Assembly (NCBI RefSeq): GCF_001014645.1 | Contig: NZ_LASZ01000006.1 | Span: 62,001 to 126,000 of the forward strand | Length of the DNA stretch: 64,000 nucleotides | Direction of reading: 5' to 3' | Source: Luteimonas sp. FCS-9 | Lineage (GTDB): Bacteria; Pseudomonadota; Gammaproteobacteria; Xanthomonadales; Xanthomonadaceae | Shown here: piece by piece, positions 41,247 through 50,985 of the stretch | How positions within the stretch are numbered: the first letter of the stretch is position 1 | Layout of the letters: the number at the start of each line of letters is the position of its first letter | Position numbers and translations under genes: made by a program | Notes under the pieces: generated by a model | Seen by the model: only the letters and a program-made list of their open reading frames with translations | Database searches by the model: none | Told to the model about the DNA's origin: nothing

Positions 41247-43853
41247 ATGTCCTCACCTTCCGACGATCGCTGGATCGTGCTCAAGTTCGGCGGCACTTCG
41301 GTGTCGCGCCGCCACCGCTGGGACACCATCGGCCGGCTGGCGAAACGCCGGGCGCAGGAGCACGACGCACGCGTGCTGGTGGTGGTGTCGGCGCTGTCGG
41401 GCGTGACCAACGAACTGACCGCGATTGCCGATGGAAGTGCAGCGGACGGTGCGGCGGATCCGGCCGCGCGCGTCGCCGCGCTCGTCGAGCGCCACCGCGC
41501 GTTCGTCGCCGAGCTCGGACTCGATGCCGACGCGGTGCTCGGCGCACGGCTCGCCGCGTTGCAGGCGCTGACCGCCGATGCGCGGGCGGCCACCCGCACG
41601 CTCGACTGGCAGGCGGAGGTGCTGGGGCAGGGCGAACTGCTGTCGTCGACGATCGGCGCGGCGTATCTGGCCGCGCAGGGCCTGGATTTCGGCTGGTGCG
41701 ATGCGCGCGAGTGGCTCGACGCGGTCGCGCTGCCGAACCAGAGCGACTGGGCGTCGCGGCTGTCGGTGAACTGCCGGCGCGAGCCCGATGGCGACTGGCG
41801 CGGGCGCTTCGCCGCGCAGCCGGCGCGGATGCTGCTGACCCAGGGCTTCATCGCCCGCCACGGCGACGGCGGCACCGCGATCCTCGGGCGCGGCGGCTCG
41901 GACACCTCGGCGGCGTACTTCGGCGCGCTGCTGGGCGCGCGGCGCGTGGAGATCTGGACCGACGTGCCGGGCATGTTCAGCGCCAACCCGCGCGACGTGC
42001 CCGACGCACGCCTGCTCGCGCGGCTCGACTACGCCGAGGCGCAGGAGATCGCGACCACCGGGGCCAAGGTGCTGCACCCGCGCTCGATCAAGCCCTGCCG
42101 CGACGGCGGCGTGCCGATGGCGATCCTCGACACCGAGCGTCCGGATCTGCCGGGCACCGCGATCGACGGCAGCGCCGAGCCGGTGCCGGGCGTCAAGGCG
42201 ATCAGCCGGCGCAACGGCATCGTGCTGGTGTCGATGGAAGGCATCGGCATGTGGCAGCAGGTGGGCTTCCTGGCCGACGTGTTCGAGCGCTTCAAGCGCC
42301 ACGGCCTGTCGGTCGACCTGATCGGCTCGTCGGAGACCAACGTCACCGTGTCGCTCGATCCGAGCGAGAACCTGGTCAGCACCGACGTGCTGGCGCGCCT
42401 GAGCGACGACCTGGCCGAGGTGTGCCGGGTCAAGGTCATCGCGCCGTGCGCCGCGATCACACTCGTGGGCCGCGGCATGCGCTCGCTGCTGCACAAGCTC
42501 TCCGACGTCTGGGCGACGATGGGCCGCGAGCGCGTGCACCTGATCTCGCAGTCGTCCAACGATCTCAACCTGACCTTCGTCATCGACGAGGCCGACGCCG
42601 ATGGTCTGCTGCCGGTGCTGCACGCCGAACTGATCGACAGCGGCGCGATGCCGGTCCACGACGACGCGGTGTTCGGCCCGAGCTGGCGCGAGATCGCGCA
42701 CGGCCGCCGCGAGCGCCCCGCGCCGTGGTGGCGGCACGCCCGCGAGCGCCTGCTCGCGCTGGCCGCGCCCGGCGCGCCGCGCTACGTCTACCACCTGCCG
42801 ACGGTGCGCGCCCGCGCGCAGGCGCTGGGCCAGGTCGCCGCGGTCGACCGCCGCTTCTACGCGATCAAGGCCAACGCGCACCCGGCGGTGCTGCGCACGC
42901 TGGTCGAGGCCGGCTTCGGCCTGGAATGCGTGTCGCAGGGCGAACTCGAGCACGTGTTCGCGACGCTGCCCGACCTCGATCCGGCGCGCGTGCTGTTCAC
43001 GCCGAGCTTCGCGCCGCGCGCCGAGTACGCGGCCGCGTTCGCGTACGGCGCGACGGTCACGCTCGACAACGTGGAGGCGCTGCACCGCTGGCCGGAGGTG
43101 TTCCGCGGCCGCGACCTCTGGCTGCGGCTCGACCTGGGGCGGGGCGACGGCCACCACGCCAAGGTCGTCACCGGCGGCGCGGCGTCGAAGTTCGGGCTGG
43201 CGCTGCCGGCGTTCGACGCCTTCGTGCAGGCCGCAACCGACCTGGACGTGCGCATCACCGGCATCCACGCCCACCTGGGCAGCGGCATCGAGACCGTCGC
43301 GCACTGGCGCGAGGTCTACGCCGAACTGGCCGCGTTCGCCGACGCGGTGGGCACGGTCGACACGATCGACATCGGCGGGGGGTTGCCGATCCCCTACCGG
43401 CCCGACGACGCGCCGTTCGACCTCGAGGCCTGGGGCGCGGGCCTGGCCAGCATCAAGGCCGAGTACCCGCGCTACCGCCTGGCGATCGAGCCCGGCCGCT
43501 TCCTCGTTGCCGAGGCCGGCGTGCTGCTGGCGACGGTGACCCAGGTCGTCGACAAGCTCGGCACGCGTCGCGTCGGCCTCGACGCCGGCATGCACAGCCT
43601 GATGCGGCCGGCGATGTACGACGCCTGGCACGGCATCCACAACCTCTCGCGAATCGACGACGACGCGCAGCGCGCCTGCGACGTCGTCGGCCCGATCTGC
43701 GAATCGAGCGACGTCTTCGGCACCCGGCGCCCGCTGCCGGCCGCGACCGCCGAGGGCGACACCGTGCTGGTCGCCGACGCCGGCGCCTACGGCTTCGCGA
43801 TGGCCAACACCTACAACCTGCGGCCGCTGCCGCAGCAGGACGTGATCGAATGA
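41247..43853 (+). CDS. Bifunctional aspartate kinase / diaminopimelate decarboxylase
   Basis: 868 residues, a fusion known in Xanthomonadaceae. N-terminal aspartokinase (about 1-465): KFGGTSVS at 13-20, GRGGSDTSAA, then ACT-type regulatory region (LVSMEGIGMWQQVGFLADVF). C-terminal PLP decarboxylase (about 490-868): YAIKANAHP with Lys541, HLGSGIET, and EPGRFLVAEAG. It covers the first and last steps of lysine/meso-diaminopimelate synthesis. Its stop overlaps murL by ATGA. The meso-DAP it consumes is also a peptidoglycan precursor, which explains the link to the next two genes. Feedback control by lysine is expected but not proven. Confidence 0.96.
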   Translation: MSSPSDDRWIVLKFGGTSVSRRHRWDTIGRLAKRRAQEHDARVLVVVSALSGVTNELTAIADGSAADGAADPAARVAALVERHRAFVAELGLDADAVLGARLAALQALTADARAATRTLDWQAEVLGQGELLSSTIGAAYLAAQGLDFGWCDAREWLDAVALPNQSDWASRLSVNCRREPDGDWRGRFAAQPARMLLTQGFIARHGDGGTAILGRGGSDTSAAYFGALLGARRVEIWTDVPGMFSANPRDVPDARLLARLDYAEAQEIATTGAKVLHPRSIKPCRDGGVPMAILDTERPDLPGTAIDGSAEPVPGVKAISRRNGIVLVSMEGIGMWQQVGFLADVFERFKRHGLSVDLIGSSETNVTVSLDPSENLVSTDVLARLSDDLAEVCRVKVIAPCAAITLVGRGMRSLLHKLSDVWATMGRERVHLISQSSNDLNLTFVIDEADADGLLPVLHAELIDSGAMPVHDDAVFGPSWREIAHGRRERPAPWWRHARERLLALAAPGAPRYVYHLPTVRARAQALGQVAAVDRRFYAIKANAHPAVLRTLVEAGFGLECVSQGELEHVFATLPDLDPARVLFTPSFAPRAEYAAAFAYGATVTLDNVEALHRWPEVFRGRDLWLRLDLGRGDGHHAKVVTGGAASKFGLALPAFDAFVQAATDLDVRITGIHAHLGSGIETVAHWREVYAELAAFADAVGTVDTIDIGGGLPIPYRPDDAPFDLEAWGAGLASIKAEYPRYRLAIEPGRFLVAEAGVLLATVTQVVDKLGTRRVGLDAGMHSLMRPAMYDAWHGIHNLSRIDDDAQRACDVVGPICESSDVFGTRRPLPAATAEGDTVLVADAGAYGFAMANTYNLRPLPQQDVIE

Positions 43854-45226
43854 CTTCCGGATTCGACCGCAGCGCGATCCGCTGCTTCCGCTTCGTCGAC
43901 TGCGACCTCGACGCCGCGACCGGCGTGGCGCGGCTGCGCTACGCGTTCGACGACGGCCCGGAGCTGGTCGAGACGGTGACCGTGCCCGGCGCGCCCTTCG
44001 CGCTCGACGGTGCCCGCGCGCAGGCCGCGACCCGCGCGCTGCGCCTGCTGCACCTGCTCGCCGGCGTGAGCTACTACAAGGCCGCCGTACCGCCGAAGAT
44101 CCGCATCGACGGTTACGCGATCGACGCCGGCACCGCGGCGCTGCTCGAGGACGCCTACGTGCACGGGCTCGGCGAGTTCGCCTACCGCAACGGCCTCGAC
44201 CTGCACGGCAGGATCCGGTTCCCGGCCGACGACGTGGCGCCGGACGCCGCCGCGCCCGCGCTGGATCTGCGCCACCACGCGCTGGTCGCGATCGGCGGCG
44301 GCAAGGATTCGCTGGTCTCGATCGAGGCGCTGCGCGCGCTCGATGTCGCGCAGACCGTGGCGTGGATCGGCGGCTCGCAGTTGATCCGCGTCTGCGCCGA
44401 GCGCACCGGCCTGCCGACGCTCAACATCGGCCGCCAGCTGGCGCCGCAGTTGTTCGAGTACAACCGCCAGGGCGCGCTCAACGGCCATATCCCGGTCACC
44501 GCGATCAACTCGGCGATCCTGGTGCTGGCCGCGGTGCTGCACGGCGTCGACCAGGTGGTGTTCTCCAACGAGCGCTCTGCCAGCTACGGCAGCCTGATCC
44601 AGGCCGCCGACGGCAGCACGACGAACGAGGTCAACCACCAGTGGTCGAAGGGCTGGGCATTCGAGCGCGCGTTCGGCGAGCACGTGCAGCGCCACGTTGC
44701 CGCCGACCTGCACTACTACTCGCTGCTGCGGCCGCTGTCGGAGCTGGCGGTTGCGCGCCAGTTCGCCAGGACCGACCGCTACGACGCGCATTTCTCCAGC
44801 TGCAACCGCAACTTCCACCTGCTCGGCGAGCGGCCGGTCAACCGCTGGTGCGGCATCTGCCCCAAGTGCCATTTCGTGTTCCTCGCGCTCGCGCCGTTCA
44901 TGCCCAAGCCGCGGCTGGTGGCGATCTTCGGCCGCAACCTGCTCGACGACCCGGCGCAGGTGCCCGGCTTCGACGCGCTGCTCGAGTATCGCGACCACAA
45001 GCCGTTCGAATGCGTCGGCGAAGGCCGCGAATCGCGCGCGGCGATGGCGCTGCTAGCCCAGCGCCCGGAGTGGCGCGAGGACGCGGTGGTCGCCCGTTTC
45101 GCGCGCGAGATCGCGCCGCGGCTCGACGCCGGCGAGCTCGACATCGCGCCGCTGCTGGTGGTCGACGACGAGCATCGCGTCCCCCCCGCGCTGTGGGACC
45201 GCCTGCGTGCGCATCTCGCAGCTTGA
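43850..45226 (+). CDS. murL: UDP-MurNAc-L-Ala-L-Glu epimerase MurL
   Basis: 458 residues. Inverts the terminal L-Glu of UDP-MurNAc-L-Ala-L-Glu to D-Glu, using ATP, in bacteria that use MurD2. N-terminal region unknown, a PP-loop-like [10 protein letters not shown] at 148-157, [22 protein letters not shown], and a Cys cluster C334/C337/C340 in [10 protein letters not shown]. Overlaps lysAC (ATGA) and ends 20 bp inside murD2. This route replaces glutamate racemase plus MurD; it was shown in Xanthomonas oryzae. Confidence 0.93.
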   Translation: MTSGFDRSAIRCFRFVDCDLDAATGVARLRYAFDDGPELVETVTVPGAPFALDGARAQAATRALRLLHLLAGVSYYKAAVPPKIRIDGYAIDAGTAALLEDAYVHGLGEFAYRNGLDLHGRIRFPADDVAPDAAAPALDLRHHALVAIGGGKDSLVSIEALRALDVAQTVAWIGGSQLIRVCAERTGLPTLNIGRQLAPQLFEYNRQGALNGHIPVTAINSAILVLAAVLHGVDQVVFSNERSASYGSLIQAADGSTTNEVNHQWSKGWAFERAFGEHVQRHVAADLHYYSLLRPLSELAVARQFARTDRYDAHFSSCNRNFHLLGERPVNRWCGICPKCHFVFLALAPFMPKPRLVAIFGRNLLDDPAQVPGFDALLEYRDHKPFECVGEGRESRAAMALLAQRPEWREDAVVARFAREIAPRLDAGELDIAPLLVVDDEHRVPPALWDRLRAHLAA

Positions 45227-46673
45227 CGCGATCGCCGCCGGCGGCGGCCGCATCGCGCTGTGGGGCTGGGGACGCGAGGGGCGGGCGGCGTACGCGGCGC
45301 TGCGGGGCACGCGGGATCCGGGCGCCGGGACGAGCGGCGGGGCGCCCGTCGAGCGCCGGGATCCGGCGCCAGCCCTGCCGCTGACAGTGTTCTGCACCGA
45401 GGCCGAGGTCGCCGACGTGCGGGGTCTCGGGGATCCGGCGCTGGCGGTCGAGACCGATGCGAGCGCCGAGTGGCTGTCACGCTTCGCGGTGGTGATCAAG
45501 TCGCCCGGCATCAGCCCGTACCGGCCCGAAGCGCTGGCCGCGGCGGCGCAGGGCACGCGCTTCATCGGCGGCACCGCGCTGTGGTTCGCGCAGCGCGCGG
45601 CGCCCGGCGAGGTCGCCGCCGGCACGGTCTGCGTCACCGGGACCAAGGGCAAGAGCACCACGACCGCGCTGCTCGCCCACCTGCTGCGCAGCGCCGGCCG
45701 GCGCACCGCGCTCGCCGGCAACATCGGCCTGCCGCTGCTGGAACTGCAGGCTGCGCAGGCCGACGCCTGGGCGATCGAGCTGTCGAGCTACCAGACCGGC
45801 GACGTCGCCGCGAGCGGCGTGCGCCCGGATGTGGCGGTGGTCACCAACGTCTTTCCCGAGCATCTGGACTGGCACGGCAGCGAGCAGCGCTACGTCGAGG
45901 ACAAGCTCGCGCTGGTGACCCGGGCCCGGCCACGGGTCGCGGTGCTCAACGCCGCCGATCCGCGTCTGGCCGCGTTGACCCTGCCAGACAGTGAGGTGCG
46001 CTGGTTCGGCCGCGCCGATGGTTGGCACCTGCGCGGCGACGTGCTCCATCGCGGCGATGCGGTCGTGCTCGACACCGCCGGCCTGCCGCTGCCCGGCCGC
46101 CACAACCGCGGCAACCTGTGCGCGGTGCTGACCGCGATCGAGGCGCTCGGCATCGACGCCGCGCCACTGGCCGCCGCGGCCGCCGGGTTCGTGCCGCTGC
46201 CGCATCGGCTACAGTCGCTGGGCACCCGCGACGGCGTGACCTGGGTCAACGATTCGATCAGCACCACGCCGCACGCCACGCTGGCCGCGCTCGACGTGTT
46301 CGCCGGCCGGCGCGTCGCGCTGCTGGTCGGCGGCCACGACCGCGGGCTCGACTGGCAGGCGTTCGCCGACGCGATGCGCACGCACGCGCCGCACACCATC
46401 GTGACGATGGGCGCCAATGGCCCGCGCATCCACGCGCTGCTCGCGCCGGTCGCGCGCGCGCACGGCTTCGCGCTGGCCCAGGCCGACGACCTCGCCTCGG
46501 CCGTGCGGCAGGCGCGCGCTGCGCTCGACGGCGATGGCGTGGTGCTGCTGTCGCCCGGCGCGCCGAGCTTCGGCGCCTACCGCGACTACACCGCACGCGG
46601 CCGCCATTTCGCCGAACTCGGGGGCTTCGACCCCGATGCCATCACCGCGATCCCGGGCCTGGGCATCGCCTGA
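45207..46673 (+). CDS. murD2: UDP-MurNAc-L-alanine--L-glutamate ligase MurD2
   Basis: 488 residues. Mur-ligase: adds L-Glu, instead of D-Glu, to UDP-MurNAc-L-Ala. P-loop [10 protein letters not shown] at 144-153, [32 protein letters not shown], and [19 protein letters not shown] start, 20 bp before the murL stop, so strongly coupled. The C-terminal [22 protein letters not shown] is copied twice downstream (see repeats). Some upstream region (about 28-70) is a Gly/Pro-rich insert. Confidence 0.93.
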   Translation: MRISQLDAIAAGGGRIALWGWGREGRAAYAALRGTRDPGAGTSGGAPVERRDPAPALPLTVFCTEAEVADVRGLGDPALAVETDASAEWLSRFAVVIKSPGISPYRPEALAAAAQGTRFIGGTALWFAQRAAPGEVAAGTVCVTGTKGKSTTTALLAHLLRSAGRRTALAGNIGLPLLELQAAQADAWAIELSSYQTGDVAASGVRPDVAVVTNVFPEHLDWHGSEQRYVEDKLALVTRARPRVAVLNAADPRLAALTLPDSEVRWFGRADGWHLRGDVLHRGDAVVLDTAGLPLPGRHNRGNLCAVLTAIEALGIDAAPLAAAAAGFVPLPHRLQSLGTRDGVTWVNDSISTTPHATLAALDVFAGRRVALLVGGHDRGLDWQAFADAMRTHAPHTIVTMGANGPRIHALLAPVARAHGFALAQADDLASAVRQARAALDGDGVVLLSPGAPSFGAYRDYTARGRHFAELGGFDPDAITAIPGLGIA

Positions 46674-46678
46674 GACCC

Positions 46679-46734
46679 GTAGGCGCGCGCTCGGGATTTC
46701 CCGGCAAGGCCCCATCGCGCGCGAGCGCTCCTAC
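46679..46734. repeat. REP-like palindrome (copy B)
   Basis: GTAGGCGCGCGCTCGGG... ...GCGCGCGAGCGCTCCTAC, 56 bp; arms imperfect. Begins 5 bp after the murD2 stop. Inner part CGGGATTTCCCGGCAAGGCC is shared with copy C. Confidence 0.8.
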
Positions 46735-46775
46735 AGCGGGCGAATGGGGGACGCGCGTTTTGGTTGCAGGGCGCG

Positions 46776-46849
46776 CGGCCACCTTCGCCGCGCTCGGGGC
46801 CTTCCACCCCGATACCATCACCGCGGCTCCCGGCCTGGGCATCGTCTGA
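46776..46849 (+). pseudogene. Duplicated murD2 3' end, copy 2
   Basis: Reads, in one frame, ATFAALGAFHPDTITAAPGLGIV then TGA; aligns with [22 protein letters not shown] at the true murD2 C-terminus. No start codon or ribosome site; a relic, not a gene. Confidence 0.85.
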
Positions 46850-46854
46850 ATCCT

Positions 46855-46922
46855 GTAGGAGCGCGCTTGCGCGCGATCGGGATTTCCCGGTAAGGCCCCA
46901 TCGCGCGCGAGCGCGCTCCTAC
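46855..46922. repeat. REP-like palindrome (copy C, full form)
   Basis: 68 bp. Outer arms GTAGGAGCGCGCTTGCGCGC and GCGCGCGAGCGCGCTCCTAC, inner CGATCGGG/CCCCATCG. The best-preserved member of the family in the window. Confidence 0.85.
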
Positions 46923-46973
46923 GAGGGGTGACCCATGCAAGCGGCGTCGCTGCATCGCGCGCGGCCGCGACGC

Positions 46974-47034
46974 CGTAGCGCTCGGGCCTTCGACGCCGAC
47001 GCCATCACCGCGGCCCGGCCTGGGCCTCGCCTGA
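46974..47034 (+). pseudogene. Duplicated murD2 3' end, copy 3 (decayed)
   Basis: Encodes FDADAITAARPG then diverges by indel and ends in GCCTGA like the other copies. About 60 bp of recognisable similarity to the murD2 end. Confidence 0.7.
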
Positions 47035-47101
47035 ATCCGCGCGCCCGGGCGGGCGTCGCGCGGAGTAGGCTGGCGCGGTCCCCGTCGACCGGAGCTTCCC
47101 A

Positions 47102-47884
47102 ATGAAACGCCTGTCCCTGTTCGTGCTGTCGCTGGCCTGCGCGGTTCCCGCGTTCGCCGCCCCGAAGGCCGATCCGGTCGAGTGGATGCTCGACGGCGAG
47201 ACCTTCGCCGGCGTGCTGGTCTACGACGATGCCGTCGCCGTGCCGAGGCCCGGCCTGGTGATGGTGCCCAACTGGAAGGGCGTCAACGACTCGGCGGTCG
47301 AGAAGGCCCGGCAGGCGGCCGGCGACCGCTACGTCGTGCTGGTCGCCGACGTCTACGGCAAGGACGTGCGGCCCACGACCGATGCCGAGGCCGGTCCGGT
47401 CGCCAAGGCGCTGCGCGACGACCGGCCGACGCTGCGCGCCCGCGCGCGCAAGGCGGTGGAGGTGCTGAAGGCGCAGCCGCAGGTCGACGGCACGCGGATC
47501 GCCGCGTTCGGTTTCTGCTTCGGCGGCACGACGGTGCTCGAGCTCGCGCGCGACGGCGTCGATCTCGCCGGCGTCGTCAGCCTGCACGGCGGCCTGTCGA
47601 CGCCGCTGCCGGCCGCGGCCGGCGTGGTCAAGGCGCCGGTGCTGGTGCTCAACGGTGCTGCAGACCAGAGCGTCAGCGCGGCCGACATCGCGGGCTTCGA
47701 ACGCGAGATGGACGCCGCCGGCGCCGACTGGCAGTTCGTCAACTACAGCCGCGCGGTGCACTGCTTCGCCGAAGCCGACGCCGCCAGCCCGCCCGGCTGC
47801 GTCTACGACGCACGCGCAGCGACGCGCGCGTGGCGGCAGATGGGGGACTTCTTCGAGGAAGCGCTGGCGTCGCCGAGGCGCTGA
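47102..47884 (+). CDS. Secreted dienelactone hydrolase family protein
   Basis: 260 residues. Signal peptide 1-20 (AFAA), then an alpha/beta hydrolase of the dienelactone hydrolase family with triad Cys139 (FGFCFGG), Asp188 (NGAADQS) and His220 (RAVHCF). Hydrolyses esters or lactones; the true substrate is unknown. The signal peptide places it in the periplasm, unlike catabolic cytoplasmic dienelactone hydrolases. Confidence 0.92.
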   Translation: MKRLSLFVLSLACAVPAFAAPKADPVEWMLDGETFAGVLVYDDAVAVPRPGLVMVPNWKGVNDSAVEKARQAAGDRYVVLVADVYGKDVRPTTDAEAGPVAKALRDDRPTLRARARKAVEVLKAQPQVDGTRIAAFGFCFGGTTVLELARDGVDLAGVVSLHGGLSTPLPAAAGVVKAPVLVLNGAADQSVSAADIAGFEREMDAAGADWQFVNYSRAVHCFAEADAASPPGCVYDARAATRAWRQMGDFFEEALASPRR

Positions 47885-47925
47885 CGCGTCGCGCTGCGGC
47901 GCCGGGCACGCGCCCGGCCGCGGCC

Positions 47926-48924
47926 TCAGTGCCCGCGTTCGACCGCGTAGCGGGCCAGGCCGCGCAGCGCGGCGACGGCGTCGTTGTCGGGCAGACCGTC
48001 GAGCGCGCGGTCGGCAGCGTCGGCGTACTCGACGGCGCGGGCGCGGCTGTAGTCGAGGCTGCCGGCGTCGGCGATCGCGGCCAGCACCTCGGGCAGCGCG
48101 GCGGTGTCGCCCTGCTCGACGATCGCGCGCAACCGCGCGCGGCGCTCGGGCGCGGCCTGCGCCATCGCGTGGATCAGCGGCAGCGTGGCCTTGCCCTCGG
48201 CGAGGTCGTCGCCGAGGTTCTTGCCCAGCGCCGCGGCGTCGCCCGAGTAGTCGAGCACGTCGTCGGCGATCTGGAACGCGTAGCCCAGCTGCATGCCGTA
48301 GTCGTAGAGCGCCTGCTGCGTGGTCTCGTCGGCGTTCGACGCCATCGCGCCCAGGCGGGTGCCGGCGGCGAACAGCACCGCGGTCTTGCGCTCGATCACG
48401 CGCAGGTACGCGGCCTCGTCGGTGTCGGGGTTGCGCACGTGCAGCAGTTGCAGCACTTCGCCTTCGGCGATGCGGTTGGTGGTGTCGGCGAGCAGGCGCA
48501 TGACCGCCATGCTGTCGAGCTCGACCATCAGCTGGAAGCTGCGCGAGTACAGGAAGTCACCGACCAGCACGCTGGCCGCGTTGCCCCAGATCGCATTGGC
48601 GGTGCTGCGGCCGCGGCGCAGGTCGGATTCGTCGACGACGTCGTCGTGCAGCAGGGTCGAGGTGTGGATGAACTCGACGATCGCCGCGAGCTGGTGGTGG
48701 TCGGCGCCGACCGGCCCGGTGGCCCGGCCGGCCAGCATCACCAGCATCGGCCGCAGCCGCTTGCCGCCGGCCGAGACGATGTGCTCGGCCACCTGGTTGA
48801 TCAGCAGCACGTCCGAGGCCAGCCGGCGCCGGATCAGCGCGTCGACCTGGGCCATGTCCGCGGCGGCGAGCGTCTGGATCGCCGGCAGGTCGAGCCTGGC
48901 GGCCGGGGCGGCGGCGTTGTTCAT
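47926..48924 (-). CDS. ispB: Polyprenyl diphosphate synthase (octaprenyl type)
   Basis: 332 residues. Trans-isoprenyl diphosphate synthase with the two Asp-rich motifs DDVVDESD (94-101) and DDVLD (221-225), GGKRLRP at 53-59 and the LLHDD context. Length and motif 1 match IspB, which makes the side chain of ubiquinone; product length is not readable from sequence. Convergent with the dienelactone hydrolase gene and divergent from ssb. Confidence 0.93.
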   Translation of the reverse strand: MNNAAAPAARLDLPAIQTLAAADMAQVDALIRRRLASDVLLINQVAEHIVSAGGKRLRPMLVMLAGRATGPVGADHHQLAAIVEFIHTSTLLHDDVVDESDLRRGRSTANAIWGNAASVLVGDFLYSRSFQLMVELDSMAVMRLLADTTNRIAEGEVLQLLHVRNPDTDEAAYLRVIERKTAVLFAAGTRLGAMASNADETTQQALYDYGMQLGYAFQIADDVLDYSGDAAALGKNLGDDLAEGKATLPLIHAMAQAAPERRARLRAIVEQGDTAALPEVLAAIADAGSLDYSRARAVEYADAADRALDGLPDNDAVAALRGLARYAVERGH

Positions 48925-49032
48925 GCGGGATCCGGGACGGGCAGGCCCGGGATTATAGGAGAGCCCCGACGGCGACGGGTGGGCTTTCCCGGCCCGGGGC
49001 GGGGCGTTCGCGGATCGCGCCCCGGCGACCGG

Positions 49033-49038
49033 TATAAT
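49033..49038 (+). promoter_or_regulatory. Candidate -10 of ssb
   Basis: Perfect TATAAT 62 bp before the ssb start, in GGTATAATTC; the -35 region is weak (TTCGCG at longer spacing). Confidence 0.45.
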
Positions 49039-49100
49039 TCACTGTCCGCGCCCCTTCTTCTTTCCGGACACCCGCGCCGGCGCAATTCCAAGGAATCCTC

Positions 49101-49607
49101 ATGGCCCGTGGCATCAACAAAGTGATCCTGGTCGGCAACCTCGGCAACGATCCCGACACCAAGTACACCCAGGGCGGCATGGCCGTGACCCGCATCAGCC
49201 TGGCCACGACCAGCGTGCGCAACGACCGCGACGGCAACAAGCAGGAGCGCACCGAATGGCACCGCGTGGTGTTCTTCGGCAAGCTCGGCGAGATCGCCGG
49301 CGAGTACCTGCGCAAGGGCAGCCAGGTCTACGTCGAAGGCGAGATCCGCTACGACAAGTACACCGGCCAGGACGGCGTGGAGAAGTACTCGACCGACATC
49401 GTCGCCAACGAGATGCAGATGCTTGGCGGTCGCGGCGAGGGCGGTGGTGGCGGTGGCGGTGGCGGCTACGAGCGCGGCAACCGTCCGCAGCGCGGGCCGG
49501 GCAACGACGGCCCGCCGCAGCGCAGCGCCCCGGCGCAGCGCCAGGCGCCCCAGCAGCAGCGTCCGGCGCCGATGGACGACTTCTCTGACGACGACATCCC
49601 GTTCTGA
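49101..49607 (+). CDS. ssb: Single-stranded DNA-binding protein
   Basis: 168 residues. OB-fold (1-110: [52 protein letters not shown]), then a Gly-rich and Pro/Gln-rich linker (about 112-155), and the acidic tip [10 protein letters not shown] that recruits partner proteins. Binds single-stranded DNA as a tetramer in replication, recombination and repair. Strong terminator follows. Confidence 0.97.
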   Translation: MARGINKVILVGNLGNDPDTKYTQGGMAVTRISLATTSVRNDRDGNKQERTEWHRVVFFGKLGEIAGEYLRKGSQVYVEGEIRYDKYTGQDGVEKYSTDIVANEMQMLGGRGEGGGGGGGGGYERGNRPQRGPGNDGPPQRSAPAQRQAPQQQRPAPMDDFSDDDIPF

Positions 49608-49658
49608 GGCCTGCAAGGCCCGGCGATGACGACGCATCCGCTCGCGATGCGGCTTATG

Positions 49659-49687
49659 GACCCCCGAGCGATCGGGGGTCTTCGTTT
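49659..49687 (+). terminator. Intrinsic terminator of ssb
   Basis: GACCCCCGA/TCGGGGGTC with GCGA loop, then TTCGTTT, 51 bp after the stop. Confidence 0.85.
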
Positions 49688-49750
49688 GTGGCCGCCGCAG
49701 GCGTCGCGGGCGGCGGCAACGCGGCCGGCCCGGACCGAGCGGACGCTGCG

Positions 49751-50569
49751 ATGAGCGGACCGGCCGACGAGCGGCTGCGCGTCGCCGAGCACGCGCTCGA
49801 CACCCCGCGCGGCACGGTCCACGCCACGGCCTGGACGCACACCGGCGGTGGTGCGGCCGGAGCCCCGATCCTGCTGTTCCACGAGTCGTTGGGCTGCGTG
49901 GCCGCGTGGGGGTCGTTCCCGGCGCGGCTGGCGCTGGCGACCGGTCGCGGCGTCGTGGCCTGGGACCGCATCGGCTACGGGCGCTCGACCCCGCGCCAGG
50001 CGTTGCCCGGACCCGGTTTCGTCGAGGACGAGGCGGCGTTCGCGATCGGGACGGTCGTGCCGGCGCTCGGCCTCGGTCGCGTCGTCGTGTTCGGGCACAG
50101 CACCGGCGGGTCGATGGCGCTGCTGGCGGCGGCGCACCGTCCGGCGGAATGCGAAGCGGCGGTCGCGGTCTCGGCGCAGGCCTTCGTCGAGGCGCGGACG
50201 GTCGCAGGCGTGCGTGCGGCGCGCGACGCGTTCGCGGTCGATCCGGCGCGCTTCGCGCGGCTGCAGCGCCTGCACGGGCCCCGCGCGCGCTGGGTGCTCG
50301 ATGCCTGGACCGAGACCTGGCTCGCGCCCTGGTTCGCAGGCTGGCGCCTGGTCGACGCGCTGCCGGCCGTGCGCTGTCCGGTGCTGGCGCTGCACGGGCG
50401 CTCCGATCCGTTCGGCAGCGAGGCCCATCCCGAAGCCATCGTCGCGCACGTCGGCGGGCCCGCGCGGTGCGTGCTGCTGCCCGGTTGCGGCCACGTCCCG
50501 CATCGCGAGCGCGAGGCGGAGGTGTTGCAGGCGGTCGCCGGCCTGTTGCAAAGGCGGCCGCCGCGCTAG
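49751..50569 (+). CDS. Alpha/beta hydrolase
   Basis: 272 residues. Triad Ser117 (FGHSTGGS), Asp219 (HGRSDPFG) and His248 (PGCGHVPHRE); oxyanion HESLGC at 44-49. Cytoplasmic esterase/lipase-like fold; no substrate clue. Chosen start MSGPADERL at 49751; the open frame upstream (to 49688) would begin within the ssb terminator, so it is rejected. No operon partner. Confidence 0.88.
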   Translation: MSGPADERLRVAEHALDTPRGTVHATAWTHTGGGAAGAPILLFHESLGCVAAWGSFPARLALATGRGVVAWDRIGYGRSTPRQALPGPGFVEDEAAFAIGTVVPALGLGRVVVFGHSTGGSMALLAAAHRPAECEAAVAVSAQAFVEARTVAGVRAARDAFAVDPARFARLQRLHGPRARWVLDAWTETWLAPWFAGWRLVDALPAVRCPVLALHGRSDPFGSEAHPEAIVAHVGGPARCVLLPGCGHVPHREREAEVLQAVAGLLQRRPPR

Positions 50570-50706
50570 GGCTGGGCGATGTCGAAGCGCCGCTGCGGCA
50601 CCACGTCCGTTCGGGACGCCGGGCCTGGACGCCGGCGACACGATGCGCGGTCGATCCCCCGCATCCTCGCGATGTCCGGACGGCCGGTCGCGGGCCGCGC
50701 CCGCGG

Positions 50707-50985
50707 CTAAGCCGGCGGCGTCGCGCCGTCGTCGGACGCGTCGAGCACGTCGCCGGCCTCGTCGAGCAGCAGCCGGGCGCGCCGGCCGGCGTAGTAGAAC
50801 GTCGCGCGCCAGCGGCCGGCATCCTCGCCGACGCCGCGTTCGCACAGCACGCTGACCTTGCCGTCGGCCATCAGCTGGCGGAACGCCGGGCCGTCCAGGC
50901 CCAGGCGTCCGGCGACCAGCGCCCCGTCGACCTCGAGCGATGGCTGGCGCCGCCGCGGCGCGGCGATCGTGAACGCCTCGCTCAC
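50707..50985 (-). CDS. DUF6522-like small protein
   Basis: 92 residues. GTG start overlapping the upstream 50-residue gene (GTGA). Core LEVDGALVAGRLGLDGPAFRQLMADGKVSVLCERGVGEDAGRWRATFYYAGRRARLLLDEAGDVLD resembles the DUF6522 family: small cytoplasmic proteins of unknown function. One Cys (in VLCERG). Paired with the upstream small gene behind an FNR/Anr-type box, so expression is probably tied to low oxygen or nitric oxide. TAG stop. Confidence 0.75.
   Translation of the reverse strand: MSEAFTIAAPRRRQPSLEVDGALVAGRLGLDGPAFRQLMADGKVSVLCERGVGEDAGRWRATFYYAGRRARLLLDEAGDVLDASDDGATPPA

Larger units (their letters stand above)
46674..47101. repeat. murD2-tail / REP tandem array
   Basis: No gene. 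Two more copies of the last ~75 bp of murD2 (46776-46849, encoding a relic like TFAALGAFHPDTITAAPGLGIV, and 46974-47034, more diverged) alternate with REP palindromes (46679-46734 and 46855-46922). Structure reads tail-REP-tail-REP-tail. The copies are in the same orientation as the gene. Confidence 0.85.

Noticed and set aside
41247-43853. Two separate genes (lysC and lysA)
   Set aside because: One continuous frame of 868 codons with no stop or internal ribosome site between the kinase and decarboxylase domains.
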